A stretch of DNA of 64,000 nucleotides from Perkinsus olseni (taxonomy: Eukaryota; Perkinsozoa; Perkinsida; Perkinsidae). The notes under the pieces were generated by a model that did not search any database, was not told the origin of the DNA, and saw only the letters and a program-made list of their open reading frames with translations. Position numbers and translations under genes: made by a program. Location of the stretch: positions 1 through 64,000 of the forward strand of contig JABANP010000156.1 in the NCBI GenBank assembly GCA_013115135.1. The letters are read 5' to 3'. Shown here one piece after another: positions 13,961-27,899 of this stretch. Each line of letters opens with the position of its first letter. Within the stretch, counting starts at the first letter, position 1.

Positions 13961-14533
13961 CTGCCACCGATGAAAGTCACATCAGGACTGATGAATCATA
14001 AGACTCAACAACGAAGCTAGGCGCGGCCCAGTAGGCTGGAGCTGGAGGCTGGCTAGAAAGGGAATCATAGAGCAGCTGACAACGGTTGGTTGTGTAAGTC
14101 TCCAACACTAGTAACACTTGACACCGGAATAACTGCAGAACAGAATACTCATGCAATACTTCGTGCTGCAATACGGTTTCGGTATGAAATCGCCGAGCAG
14201 CCGAGGGTATCCGACTCTGAGCATGCTACGAGATCGCCTCACGCCACAAAAAAATTTCGTCCTTCGCAATGAAATTACGTTTGAAAAATGCCGCCCAGAG
14301 TTAGATTGATGTCCTCAACTCCTCTCGAATGCCTTTCTTCGCCCGAGCAGCTACCTGAACCAGCGGAAATGCGACCATCTCAACTACCAAACGCGGCAAA
14401 AATCTGTGGTATCGAGGCTCCACCCAAGCTGGACAATAATGAGGCACCAGCTCTCCCAGGTGAGACTAAACTCAACATCCATTACACTGTAATGCTGTCT
14501 ACTTATCGTCTACCATAAGAATCAACGTAAGAG

Positions 14534-17500
14534 TTATTGCCGATAATATTGGCCGCCATATTGATGGGATGCCTGGTAATACTGGCCCGGCGGCGGTCCA
14601 CCACCTGAAAAATCCTAAACAATTCAAATTTTCTGCAATTTCCGAAAATTTCAACCTCACCCTTCTGGCGTTTCCCAGCTTCATACTCGTAGACACCAGC
14701 AGACTCATACCCACGCTTGTACCTAGGAAAGGAGAGATATTTCAAAAACAGGGCTAATTGAAAATGAGTTGAGAACGGTAAAAGTGTAGCCGGCGGGGAT
14801 CGAACCCGCGCCCCTCCTACCCCGCATTATATTGTTGTTGTCCTCCATAGTATCCAGGTTGAGCCGGTGCTGTATTTGCATATCTCGAGCCATACCTACG
14901 GTTATCCGACAATGTTCAACCGAAGATACTCCCCTCCACTACTGATGGCCAGCTGCTGGTGATGAGTGCTGATAATGATAGACTCCTGGGGGCAATCGAG
15001 CTCCCTGATACCCTCCGCGGGGGCCAGGCGACGACGGCAGCGATCGAGGATCTAAAAAACAATAATCAGAACGACCCGGGCTTCTTTGTCCACCAAAAAG
15101 TCTCATCACTATCACACGGCCGCGCGCAAATGATATAAAGTTTATAAACTATATCAAAGTTGACAAGATATACAATTTCACTTCCGAAGAACCATTTTAG
15201 TCGTGAGAGGCTCGACGACCACAGTTTCCCGAGAGCTGAGAAACCCGAAAACAACCACTTGGAAAGCCACCATCTTGAAAAATCAATCGCCCCGATGGAA
15301 GAGCACTAACTGACTCATCACAGCGAGCCTCCCGCCGGCACTACATCTATTGTGATGCTGCTGTTGTCCATACTTCCCTGTCGGGTGTCCGACTCCTCCC
15401 TTCCCTCCTCGATGACCGCTGCTCCTGTTATCTCGCACCGTAGGGCCCTTTCCACCACCCGAATTTCGTGGCGCAGTGACGGGCTGAGCAATTCTAATTC
15501 TCGCACTCTCGTCCCCAGCTTCAATCCTCTTCTCCCTCTCCCTCCTAGCAGCCTCCACCAACCTCACGAACGTCGACTGGGGCGTATCAATATCATGCAC
15601 AGTCCTCAACACCCCATCATCTCCCACAGTGATCGTGTCAACCACAAAAGTATCCAAAAGTTCATCCACGCTCTTTCCGCCATACAACGACGGTAACAGC
15701 GGCGGTCCCTGGGCAAAATATGTCTGATAATAATGCTGCAAAAGGCTCCTATGAATCCCCTTAATATCGGGATCCTCGGCCGTCGCGTCCCGGAAGAAGG
15801 CGTGGCACAGTAAGTGCAGATCATAACGCAGATTCAACAGCTGCCAATCCTCAGCCTTAAATTTGCCGTATAACGGAGTGCCCTTCCCGTCCAAGTCGTT
15901 AATGTCTTCCACCGCCCACACGTCAGCATCATCGGGGTCGATATACGCTGGTGACTCAGCGGCGGCGGCGTCGGCCGCAGGGGACTCTGCTTGGGGAGTA
16001 TCTGTGGTTGAAGCGAGATTCCGACACCGGACTCATCAGAGACTACGGTGATTCGAGTCCGACGATTTCGCGCGCCACGAAATTGTTAAAGATATCTCGA
16101 CGCTCAGCCGCCATACTATTCCGGCTCAGGGTGATGCAAAGGTCCCCGGTTCTATCCCCGGTTGTACTACCGTTCGTCTCCGCCGATGCCTCGGCTTTCA
16201 CCTCCTGCCCTTCCTTAGCAGCCTTCTCAGACTCCGCCTTCTTTGCGGCCGCCTCCCTCATCGCCACGGCTTGCAGGTACGTCCTAACATCACCAAACCC
16301 GCACAGGTTCGACCCCCAGCACGGACACCCCTCAGAAAGCGGTGATGCCACGGCATGTTTTCTATCAAAACGCCTATGATTAATACCAATGAAACCCAAA
16401 CCCATCCTGCGTAAAAACGCCCCAAAATCGGAATAAATTCCCCATTACCTATGCTTTTTCCTCCACTCCAGCTTGGTTTCCGACCAGGCGTTCTTTTGAA
16501 CTTCAAACCATTCGCTTGGCTTGGTAATCGTCGGCACCTTTTCGAGCACCTTACGATTCCGTATCCACGTCGCCAGTTTACTAACACACAAAAAATCCAG
16601 AAAAAACGGTAAAAAATTTCCTCCTACTTTTCAGCGTCTTCCTTCTTTTCCCACTCATAAACAACTTCGTCAAATACCTTTCGACCATCCTCGAAAGAAT
16701 CTTCCGCGTTCGGCAGAGTGAAGCTAAGATACCCCGCCGATAAACTGCCCGGGCTGATATCGTGCAGCCTCTGGCGGCGGAAGTAACCACCCGTCCTGAA
16801 ACAAACGTAAAACTTCCCGGAAAATTTCCGGAAGATTTCTGTAATTCAAACAAAGTTTCCAATAGACTGCCCCTCCTGAGTTGCAAAAACCGATGGGAGC
16901 TGAATCCCGGGGGCGCTCCCATAATTCAACAGAGTCAGTCTATTGAACACCCCAATTTCTCTTTTCTCCGCTATTACATAGCCTTCTTTAAATCATCATC
17001 AGTGACTTCAACCTCAGGTAGGGTCGGCTCGGGCTCGTCGGCCTCCTCTTCCTCCTCGACCTCTTCTACGTGCTCCTCCTCACTCTCGGCCTGCGGAAAA
17101 TTCGACAAATTGTTGAGTGCAAAAAACAATAATTTTTCACGAAATTGAGAAAGACACCAATTCAAGCACGAAAATTTCTCGCCACGGAAATTCGCGAAAA
17201 ATGAATACAAAAGACATTCCGCGAGGCATGAACATACCCTGGGAATTCGCCGCGGGAAAAAATCGTCATACGATGACGAAAATCTTTTCTTTCCGAAAAA
17301 AACTCTTTCTGAAGCAAATACATCGCCCTGGCTTCACAGAAAAAATGAAAATAAAAAGGATATTCAGCCGCAGTCCAAAGATTCCCTAAGAAGTCGAAGC
17401 GGAGCGCAGCCTTACAGGAATACTTCCGCGCAGCCTCATCATACCACAAATCCCCGAAACTATTACTTCTTCCTGAGCGTTCATAACAACGTCATCACCG

Positions 17501-20500
17501 GTTTTATTTTCGCTGGCCTCATCGGTCGCCGGCTCATCACCCTTTCGTGCCTCGGCCGCCCTCTTAGCCGCGGCCGCTCTCATCGCCGCCTCCTTCCGCT
17601 TACGACGAGCCTCCGCAGCCGCCTCTCTGCGTGCCTTCTCAGCTGCACGGGCAGCGGCTTTGACTGAGAAGGAACAAACCCAGGTTCAACACCCGCGGAG
17701 GGTATCATTCAAAAGCATTCAATACGTTCGAGAAATATCGAAATTTTTCTGCTGAATCAACCTCCGCTGAGATTTTTCATTCAACTTCAACAACAACATT
17801 ACGACGTCTTTTCATTCACATCACCCTGGTTCGATCCCCAGCGCCCGCGCTTTTCATTATTACCTTTTCTCTGCCTTTCCTTCTCCACCATCCTCGCCTT
17901 CCACTCCTTCTTCAACTCCTCAATTTTCCTCTCCCGCTCTGCCGATTTAGCCGTGACAATTTCACCCCGTACCAAATCTTTCACATAATTTTGGTACTCA
18001 ACGTCGGGCTCTCCCACGCAAATTCTAGCAACGCCTAAAAAAGACAAGCTTTCTTCTTTTCTGAAGGAAAAATTCCGAAAATTCTGATGAAAAGATGGAA
18101 ATTTCACCGGGAAAATTCCGCAGAATCTCACGTTCAGCACTACTGCTCACCGCAAGACAAAAATCGTCGCTGTTCTAAGCCGTTTCATAATTTTCCAGAA
18201 AATTTCGCAAAAAAAATCTACAAAATCTTACGTTTATGAGCCGAAAATTTCGACATAATTTTAGCTCTTTCCTCTTGCAGCAGCCCTCCTTTTATCTCAA
18301 CCAGTATCTGCTCAAAACCCTCCAACCCATTTCCCGCACAGGTTCGATCCCCCGTCACTACAATCGATCGCCCATCCTGTTCCGAGTTCGCGAAATCTCT
18401 GATGCGCGATCGTATGATACCCTCGTCGATGGGCTGAATTCCGAAGAGATAATCCGGACGGTCATTCGAAGGTTCCGTTCCTCGTCGCAGCGGGCGGAGC
18501 GAAGATGATTTCAACCTGAAAATTGCAAAAATTGTTAAAATTTTTCCCGCAATTTTTCTCGTCAATCAAAAATCCACGCGATTTTAGAATCAAACGCGAA
18601 CCCCCTACAAGAGAACCCGAAAAATGCGCGAAAAATTCCGATTGTAATTTTCTCACCATTCAAACATCGTCCTGTCCGACACCTCCGTATACTTATACGG
18701 GTTCTTCTTCATAAAATAATCCACAAAATCGAACACGCCTTGATCGGGCAGTCCAACTATCATCAGCGCCTCCGGCTCCTTCGGCTGGTTCGAAAAATAC
18801 GGTGAAACCGAAATATCTTCCGCCGCGCTCTGCTGCAAGCTTCGACATTTGAACGACAGCCTCTGAGTAAGGCCAGCCAGCTCGGCCGGCCTTCTGCCGT
18901 CCGCCGCGTGTCCGAGATTGACCGAAACCCGGACGTTCTTGAAAGTGATCGTGGGGAAGATATCCTTGCCCAGGAGCTCCGCTGGGAGGGGAATTGGATC
19001 GGTAACTCGCTGGCCGTTTTTAAAAAGAGCTATCGAATTCGAATGACGATCATCAGAATCTTCTCCTAGATTCAATACGACGGTAACGATGTCATCAAGA
19101 CCTGACGATGAGGAAAAAATTCCGGAATTTCCCGAAAATTTTCCGGAAAATTTACCGAAATCTGCCTTGTCCATGAAAGTCGTGTGCGTCCCCTTCCACA
19201 CGCAAGGGCCATCTGAAAACGAAATAAGTAAGACAAGATGGGAAATATTTTTCCGAACGAAAAATGGAAAAATATTTTCCCGATCATAAACTATGCGCTG
19301 CCCCTCTGAAAGTTAGAATACTTCGAAAAAAAAATTTCAGTCCAGTAATTGGCAGAGGTTAAGCTTGATGGAAACAAATAAAAAGATACCACCACATACC
19401 TACTCAGAAATTTCCAATTTTCTAAAAACCACTCCTGAAAAACTCGGAAAATTCCTCAATTTTTTGCAACCAGATTTAAGCAACTCAGAAAATTGTCACG
19501 AAACCCTCTCGAACTGGAAAAAATCTTCAAATCCACCATGACCCAAGATTAATTTCTGAAACCGTCCCCCCATCTCACTAGCGAATCTTCCTGCATGCTG
19601 TTGCTTGGGATGACCGTAAACTCTATCATATCCCAGGCCCGCGTCAAAGGCGATTCCATGCTCGTCCGTGCCCAGCAAGACACTCCCCTCGATGGTAGAA
19701 AAGCCAACGCGAAGACAATGCCTGAAAAACAGAAAGTCGCCTGAAAATTTCCTGCTGAAATTTCTCAACTCTTCCGGTAACCACAAGTAATATAATGACC
19801 CACTAAACTCTTCAGAATAACAAACACAATCAAGTTACACTTCCGTCGAGTCGTCAAATTTTGTGAAAAGTCAGCGCCATCCTCGATACTCATTCATGGC
19901 CATCATACTTTTTGAAGCTAATTCTATCGGGTTTCGGGTTTCGACAGTATTTAGTATCATCAGTACTCAACATGTTCGGCAGAACATTCTACAAAAAACA
20001 GAACTTCCCCCTTTTGGTGAAAACAATAATATTCACCACAATCAATATATTTCCAAGATCCCATTAAAATCCAGTGACCATCCAGTAGAAGTAAAGGACA
20101 GGGTATCGACTGACACTCGATGCCTCCTTGTCCGCCATCGCTAGGCCCGCCATCGAACTTTCTCTAAGTACAAGAGCTGTCATCCAGCCGTTGCTGATTC
20201 TCGCGATATGATGATCCTATTATCTAGATCCGTTCAGTTTCGTAGGACGTGTAACAGTGTAGAGGGGAACTAATCTCTCGGAGTAAGTTCCCAACCGAAA
20301 TCCTCAGTCGGTTCCGTGCTAGTGGTTAACAACCATACCCCTTTCAGTTCTATCTACATTCGTCAAGATGAAAAAAAGCTCTCCGGACGGCCATCACCAT
20401 CATCCTCTCATCAAACCGCGGCCGGTTACTCAGTCAAGGGAGAAGAGCGATGAGTCCGATGGAACGTTCCGCCGCTTCCCAAACCCCCCCCCCTCCTGTG

Positions 20501-23500
20501 TCATGGCATTACTCTCTTCGAAGACAGTTGAGTTCTATGAGGGTAGATTATTATTATCATCAGAATGCGTCTCCAGGGCGACGATTGCCAGACACCATTA
20601 TTCCAAGACCATTTCCTCTCATCATCCTCGTAACCACTAAAATCCTACTGACAGCCAGCTTCCTATTTGTTGAAGTATTCCCGCAGAGCCTCCGAGAGAG
20701 CCTAGTTAGACTTCCGCTTCTGGGAGACGCTCACGCTCAACTAAGCGTGATAATAATTTTCAACCATACTCGTCTGTCTGCATCCTTCGGAAAGTTGCCG
20801 GCCCTTCATCGAATGCCGAAAGCCTTGCATTTCTTTCCCTCATCATAACCTTGCGATGAGCTTCATACAGTACTCAACGGTGCCTTCTTGTTTACCCGAG
20901 TGCGTGCGAGACTTTAGCCCGTTCCGGCTCAGTAAGGCTCTTGCCGATGCTATTTGAGTGCATTACCCTCTCCCTCCTTGTAAATACTGCAAACCTTGTG
21001 TCTTGGTTTATCCGGTAACTTCTCGTTCACCAAAGTTCCCGGATCCGGTTTAAATTTTTTTTCCAGTGGAAACTGAATCATGCACGACTTACATGATAGA
21101 TTATACGAAGCACAAGTGAAACGTTTACCAAACAAACGTAAGACGTTTCTCCGGCATCCGGTTAGACTCTTGCCGATGCTATTCGTTAAATTCTCGGAAG
21201 GTAGGTGAGTATCGCAGCGCACGTCCGAGGAGACGTGAACGCTGGGAACAATTCCCCAGCCTTTCCCCCCCTTTATCCGTGAAGTTCCGTAAGGTGATTG
21301 GTATCACTCGTCCAAAGCGACAGGAAAAAATTTCCCGGAAAAAAAACCCTCCGTCGGCCAGCCCTCTTCAACCTTCATCAATCGACGGTTTCCAGCCACC
21401 GCCTTGCCCCGGCCAGTTCGTGTATCGCTTCCCTCCCCCTCTAGGATCGTACCACACCTTTCCCTAGTCATCAATTTGGACAGAGAGCCACATGGCTTGC
21501 GTTGCGCTAATCGAAATATCGCCTTCGGAGATTCGCGATTACAAAATCGCGCGAATAAAAGTTTTCGCTTCGCTCCGCCGCTGTAACTAGCCGGGCCACA
21601 AAGATACGGTACTTTTCAGGCAGGTTAACCTCACCGGCCCCCCGTTCAAAGATATCCGCAGCCCAGTCGGCTGACGTAATTTTTATTCAGACCTTCCCCC
21701 ACTAGTCGCAACATAAAGTCGCGCGCCACGAATTTCCCGTCATTGCCCATGGTGACCTCAAGATACGCCCCCGCCAAACCTTACCTGTTCGGCATCTAGC
21801 GAGCCGTCAGTTCCATCGCTCCCAAACTGATGCTGAAAAAAATAATCAGAAAATCGCTCGAAAAGAATATTCAATAAATAATCCTAGAGGTGGTTTTTCG
21901 TACATACCAGCATAGATTCGGAAAGTTTTCCCAAAAATTTCCGGGAAAAACTTTGCACAACTTTCCGCATATTCCTCTCCGATGAAAGGTGCTTTTGACG
22001 ATTCGCAAAATATCTTCAAAAATCTGCAAATTTTTCTACTCTGAATTTCCGCCAAGACTAGAGGTAACAACAGTATGCATAATATGGGCTCGCAATTTTT
22101 CCAAAACCATCCGGAAAAATCCCCGAAAAACCCTCCACCGACGACGCTCGCAGTATCTTACGGAACATTAATCGAACACGGGATAGAAAAACGAAAAAAT
22201 TCCAGCCGAAGAATCTCATTTTTACCCAAAATTTCGTCGAAAGAAGAATTTCCGAGTCTTCAAGAATCTTCGGAATTGCCATAACTCCTAACCGACGGTT
22301 CTCGTTGTTATCCACCCCCTGGTAATTCTATGAACAATTTCACAGAATACTTTTTCTTCGGACACAATGCCAGCTGCGACCTTCACCCCTCAGCTGAGGA
22401 CAGTGTTGAGACCAACAACGTCTCAGCGCGTTGGTCCTACACCCCCAATGGTTGGAGTTTGATTGACCTTATACTAAGAATCTCAGTATCTTAGACTAAG
22501 ATACCACCGAACAAGTGTGTGACCATCCGCTTCTTCTCACGAATGCTCATTCCGAATCAAGGTGAAGGCCTTTCACCGTGCCTTTTGCCTGCGCTCTCGG
22601 GATTCATACATTTCCGAATTGCCCTGGAGTCGTGTTTCATAGGGCATGAAAAGCTTGCCCCCGTCCCTCGCGTTCATCATCAGCTAGAATCTTCACAGTG
22701 CGGTAAGATACTCACGACCCGCCCACTGAAGAGCCCCAACCACCTCGAGAAAGTCATGAGCAGCTCTTTTTCACGGCTAGTAGCCCTAGGAGCCTGGGAG
22801 GAGGCTAGTAGCCTCCTCCCCTAATGATTGGGAGGAATTCTTATTGGAATTGGGACCCAATCTTCTCCGGATAAGAATTATCCCTCCCATGAGCCGAATG
22901 ATCAACATGTATCATCCTTCCCCACTCAGTTTCGTCCGAATTTCCGACTGCTCTTTTCCAGTCTCCGGGAGCGTATCGGCGTGAAATTAATACCTTCTTT
23001 CCCTCTTCTTTTTCTGTTACAGAACAAATTCTTGGTCGCCTCTTCAATTAAGCTTTCACGTTTACGCTAACCCTTACGAATCTGAGAGCCCTCTCCCAAG
23101 GCGGATTGCCCAAGTTTGAATCTACCGTTCTCAGCGCAGACCGGGGATACTCATAAAATCCGTGCCGAAGTGATCAAGACGCTCGTCCTCAGCACATCGC
23201 CCATGCTCCGCCATCCCCTCACGAAGATATGATTTTTTTCGATCGTCGTTCTTGGACCCATAAAGCGTTCTCGCGAGATGCATGAATCAACCTCAAGATG
23301 CTCTTTTTTTCCGGGAGTTTTATCTCGTTGAATGGATAAGAAGGCTGGAGGCGATCGACTCTAGTAGTCACCACCCTTTTGCTTCGAGCCACATGCAGCT
23401 GGCAGCCTCCTCCAGTTGAGTTTCGCACCCTACCGACCACTCGCCTCGAAATTCCGCTAATCGATTAACTTCTACGTCACTCTTTCCCTCCCCCTACTCA

Positions 23501-25076
23501 AGGACCCCCCAGGGGACCTACTTATTATGCGGAAGATAAGCTTGCCTGTTGCAAGCTGAGTCCATAGGCGTCAATATCTCAGCGACTTTAACCTGACAAG
23601 ACACAAAATCCGTCCTCAAGAGCACCTCTTCCAGGAGACGCGAGACCTGGCCATCTAGATGCTACAAATATCTAGGAAGATATCTTTCATGTTGCCACTC
23701 CGCCTCATCTTTGCCTCAAATTAACTATTTCTACGAGATGAAGATCATTCAGCTTTTGCATTCAGTATATTCCTGTTCCAATCAATACTACTCATAGTAT
23801 CCGAGGTCGAAGAACGAACGGCACGAAATCCTAAGATACGCTACCGCCACATGGTGAGAGAAGTATCGTTACAGCGCTCCCTATTAAAAAAATTCTTTAT
23901 CCCGTCGAAATCGGTCGAAACGAAAGCTACATACAGTATCCTAGGTCGATCCGCGGTCAAGACAGAACTCACAGATACGCAACCAAAGACAATCAAAATA
24001 CTCCTTTTGAAAAAAATCGACGGATTTTTATTCGTTGCACGGAACAGGTCGAAGCATGCTCACCTCAAATGCAAAGATACCCCGACTTCCTCCCTTCACT
24101 CCGATATTGCTCCTCGCTCCGCTCAGTAGATACTGGAAGCCCTCGGTCGAGTTTGAGCCCAGCAACCCGCCAAAGCCAAAATAAGTATCCAGCGTCGAAT
24201 CGAAGCTCCCAAACTTCCCGATTTCCGTCACACGTGGACGAGTATCTTCCTCAAAATCTTTCATCTCCGCTGGGACCTCCTAAGAAAATATCTTTGCGCA
24301 CAGCCAAGATTTTCAATCCCACTTCTTTAACTTCCTCCGCCTCTTCTTTTTTCTCATCCCCTTCCGCTTCTTCCACCAACTCGACCGGTGTCATTTCGAC
24401 GTCCTTCGTCTGCTCACTCGAAGATAGCTAAAATCACGACAGTATTCAAAAACCGGTATTAATATTTTGCAAGGCAATTGCATTGGGGCTGTTGGCAGTG
24501 TTCCGAGCATGACCAATTACAAGGGATTCAACTAGATGCTCATAGGAAATTACATTACTATGAAAATTTCCCAGAAGATACTCGTACTCGTACAGGGTTC
24601 CACCGCAGAAATTCTTCGAGCGACCGATCTCAGAGCTGAACGTAACGCAGACCGATCTGGTCTGCCTTTTCCAGTCTTTCCGTCACCCTGTACCAATACC
24701 ACCATAGACTACCCCCGATGTAATAATTCTGTTGATACTGATAGATGCCAACAAAAGACAAAAACGTAGAATCGTCAAAACACCAAATGACACGATAACC
24801 ATAGCAAGTCATCACACCATTACCAGACAAATTCAAAAATGAGCAGCTTCGCTCCGCCGCGATAATTCCGACGCATTGATCAGTACTGATGAATGATATA
24901 CTCCCTGCCCAGGCTACTACTACTACCTCCACCGTCTCCTCGCCTCCTTCGGCAACAGCACCCGCCTTGCCGCCGTCATTCTCAACAACAACTTCAACTT
25001 CCTCTTCCTCACTCTTCTTTCGTTGAGCTGCTGGTGATGATGGTTTGCTTTTGGCAGCGACCTTCCTAGGGGGCAT
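14534..25076 (-). CDS. hnRNP U-like protein: acidic N-terminus, SPRY domain, degenerate P-loop kinase-like domain, Gly/Tyr-rich tail
   Basis: Probable nuclear RNA-binding protein of the hnRNP U (SAF-A) family, in many short exons. The start ATG at 25076 opens a Lys/Ala-rich then very acidic segment (exon 25076-24927, donor GAG|GTAGTA; next exon 24427 to about 24303). A SPRY domain follows: 'STLDTYFGFGG' and 'YLLSGARSNIGVKGG' (exon ending 24064) match the SPRY start of hnRNP U. 'LRVGFSTIEGSVLLGTDEHG' (about 19715-19650) matches its VRIGWS block, and 'DDIVTVVLNLGED…LFKNGQ' (about 19090-18990) matches the DDVITC…KNGQ block. 'ALMIVGLPDQGVFDFVDYFM' (about 18760-18700) aligns with the family's MMIGLPGAGKT Walker A, but the GKT is lost. 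Later exons carry Glu/Lys/Ala-rich coiled-coil segments (18.0-16.4 kb), then a domain with 'LRYDLHLLCHAFFRDA' and 'GIHRSLLQHYYQTYF' (15921 to about 15550), then an RGG/Tyr/Gln-rich tail ending QYYRQ (stop 14534-14536). The SAP domain is not seen. The exons linking the first two SPRY blocks (19.8-24.0 kb) are not resolved. Confidence 0.75.
14723..14820 (-). other. tRNA-like intron in the hnRNP U-like gene
   Basis: On the gene strand the intron starts GTAGGAGGGG, contains GCGGGTTCGATCCCCGC (a tRNA T-stem and loop with the B box) and ends TTTCCTAG. Splicing joins …YNAG to YKRGYESAG… in frame, which supports the boundaries. The T-arm is in sense orientation. Confidence 0.7.
18305..18360 (-). other. 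Intron with antisense T-arm in the hnRNP U-like gene
   Basis: Between exon pieces '…EQDGRSI' and 'ILVEIKGGLL…' the gene strand reads GTAGTGACGGGGG…GAGCAG. It encloses GGATCGAACC, the reverse complement of a B box. Removing 54 nt keeps the frame. The plus strand shows GGTTCGATCC at 18341-18350. Similar antisense T-arms occur at 16306-16316 and 17828-17838 in the same gene. Confidence 0.5.
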
Positions 25077-26230
25077 CCGGTGTGAAGAAAAAGTAGTAGC
25101 GCAACAACAACAAGTACTCTGAAGGGGTAACAGCTACTCCATCCTCACTCAATATCCGATACGACCTAGCAGTGTTATCTTGGGCGGGTCGACACTTTGC
25201 GCTTCCCGGATCGACACGGAAAATCAGACACCTGCTACAGCGGAAACGGAATCGTCGGATCATTCTAACAACGCCCACTCCTAGTGTCACCTATATTAAA
25301 ATGGATTCACGGTTGACAGAAATTAATTAATTTTTTACATACCGTAAATTCCGTAACTCCTACCACAACCCACTTCATTAGAATAGGTTTCTAACCCAAC
25401 AGTACTATCAGATAACAAGCTGATCATCAACAACACTGATGGTGGTGGAGGTGGTGAAAGACAAAATGGATTGCGTTTAGGTAAGTGTAGGCCAACCTCG
25501 CCAAAGATACGCTCGAGAAGAATAAGTATAGCCAAACCTTCCACGCTTCGCTCCGCTCAAAAAAATCTTCACCGGTGTCCTTCCGCTACGACCGTTAAAA
25601 CTGCCAACCCGCCGCCCACTGCAGCGCTTTTAATAAGAGTCATCATATACATACCAACCAGGCGTATCTTCGACCTCCATGACTTCCTAGGGTCAACCTA
25701 AGATATCTCACATATGAACCCCCGATTCGAAAAAACAATGAGCTCATTACATAGTCCCTGGGGTATCCAAAAACCTCACCGCTCACGCCCTGACACAAAA
25801 ACGTATCTGGTATCTTAGGTTGACCCACGCCAGCGACAGAAAAGGTTACCAAGAGACCCCGCAGCGTGAAGGATTCTCCCTTGGTTAGTCTCAACAGAAA
25901 AAAACCAATTCAATTAGCCCAACACAATGAGATCTATTTTTGGATCCCGAAAAAAACTTCGCTCCGCTAAGAATTGTCGAATTGAATCTACCCTTTTACC
26001 TCTCTCTCTGACGCCTTCCCCAGATACGTGGGCAGTGGCTGCGGGGACGCGAGCAATTCCGCGTCCATCACTCCTGAAACAGAGTATCTTAGGTTGACGC
26101 AGGGACAATACAGAGTAGTTAGATTCTCGTAACCCCATGAAAAGCATCTTAGGTTGATCCAGGCAAGATGCAAAACAGGTACCCACTTAAACGTTCCTTT
26201 GCTGCCATCACGACTAGTTCCAATTTCTCC

Positions 26231-26985
26231 TCAAGGTTCTCCACCGCAAATATGGCGGAGGGCCGGGATACCTGACCCAAAACCTTCGCGGTGCGGGCGT
26301 ATCTTTGCACTTTCCACTACCGAAATCGGCCCGGAATTTTTCAACACTTCTTTCTCGAAGGCCGCCAACTGCTGCATAAAACCATTATTCGGACTGCACT
26401 CTGGTCGCATCCGGCGTAGCTGAGACCAAGAATCCAAATCGATCACGTGATCGATTTCATCAATCTTACATGTGCGAATGCCAGCCTGAAGGGAATCCTC
26501 ATAACCAAAACGAAGTAGGCGAGTAGAACTCCGACCGACCTCGACCTGACCTCGAAAGTGAGATGGAATCTTTTTTTTCGAATCTTGCCATGGTGACATG
26601 AGCAGTATCAATTTGCTTACTGATACTGTTAATGAACAGTCGGAATCTTCGCGCTGCGCAAATTGTAAAGACATCGCGGGAAGATACCCACCAACAAAGT
26701 AGTTTTTCTACTACCTCCCGGCAAAGCAATGCACGAGTATCGTGTTCCTGGAATCTTCGCGCTGCGCAGATATCATCCACGACAGGCAGCTCGGGAGTAT
26801 CTAAACGAAAAATTTGGTAGGGAAAAATTCTTCTGAATTTCGTGGGTCAAATTCGTTTCTTACATCGAGCAGACTCTCGCTCTCAGCGTCCAGAATATCG
26901 GCGCACTTGTACGTAAAACAATCCGGGTAGAGCGGTCTGAAAAATATAATTTGCAGGGATAGAACCATGGACCTCGACCATGCCG
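26231..26985 (-). CDS. Atypical dual-specificity protein phosphatase (catalytic core, multi-exon)
   Basis: Exon pieces on the minus strand reconstruct a DSP-type phosphatase. 'FTYKCADILDAESESLLD' (about 26920-26865) matches the conserved D-bearing strand. 'SAQREDSRNTILVHCFAG' (about 26770-26715) carries the P-loop Cys in HCxxG. 'ISKQIDTAHVTMARFEKKDS' (about 26620-26560) aligns with the SRSxTVVxAYLM helix, and 'RRMRPECSPNNGFMQQLAAFE' (about 26415-26355) is the family's RPxxxPNxGFxxQL signature. The P-loop is split by an intron starting GTAGTAG. The usual P-loop Arg (HCxxGxSR) reads as Lys or is lost, so activity is uncertain. Possible upstream exons are seen at about 27670-27590 (acidic, Gln-rich) and 27410-27200 ('NVDARTRKAMQRSLSVLQMV'); they may or may not belong. 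The reading frame closes at 26231. Confidence 0.6.
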
Positions 26986-27899
26986 ACACAGCGCCCATCG
27001 ATCACACCAATACTACCTTATGCCACTCGCCACACACAATATGTGCGTTATTTTGTGTCGCCTCAATTCGTTCAAATTTATCGCTCCGCTCACTGAGCTC
27101 AGATACAGCCGATCAGCAACTCTATGCAGACCTGATAAGACCCAATAATTTCCGATTTTTTTCGAAAAATCTCAGCGGAGCGAAGCTCACTGTTGTCAGC
27201 CCGCACCATCTGTAGCACGGACAAGCTCCTCTGCATAGCCTTCCGAGTTCGCGCATCAACGTTATAAAATGGACCCTGAAAAAAACAATAAATCCTTGCT
27301 TCGCTCCGCCTTTTTTATTACATCCTGGCACTCGTCACCCATCGCTGTTGAACCCACGCCCCGAAGGAAGGCGGCGCCGATCGTCGAAGTTGACCCGACC
27401 GCTACCGCCATTTACAATAATACCATAAAAATGCAAACCTGTTTATCAACAGCCAATAACACACAAGAGTATCTTCAAGTCGACTCTGGTCATTCACAAA
27501 AGAAAAGATACACTCTAATGATACGTTCACAGCCGAGCCGTTGAAATTTGACCTGCCAAAAAATATAACATACCAAATTTCCCTCAAATCCTACCACCCT
27601 CCCCTCGGCCACGCTGCTGCTGCCCTTCATCATCATCCTCAAACTCAGCCCGCTGGTCCGCAACCGCAATACTGAATAACTTCAGATTCTCTGAAAAAAG
27701 TCGCGCGCCACGAAATTATACCAGATTCAAACCCAGAAAAAACCGTCACAAGCATCCCGAGTGGTCAATAGACTGTCGCCTCTACCCGGTTCAAGAACTC
27801 TTCACTTCTTCGTTGAAATCATCCATCAAAATCTTTCATTTTCTATGTAAAAAGCGCACGCCCAGAAATTTCTTGTATCAAATTTCCTTGACTCCTTCA

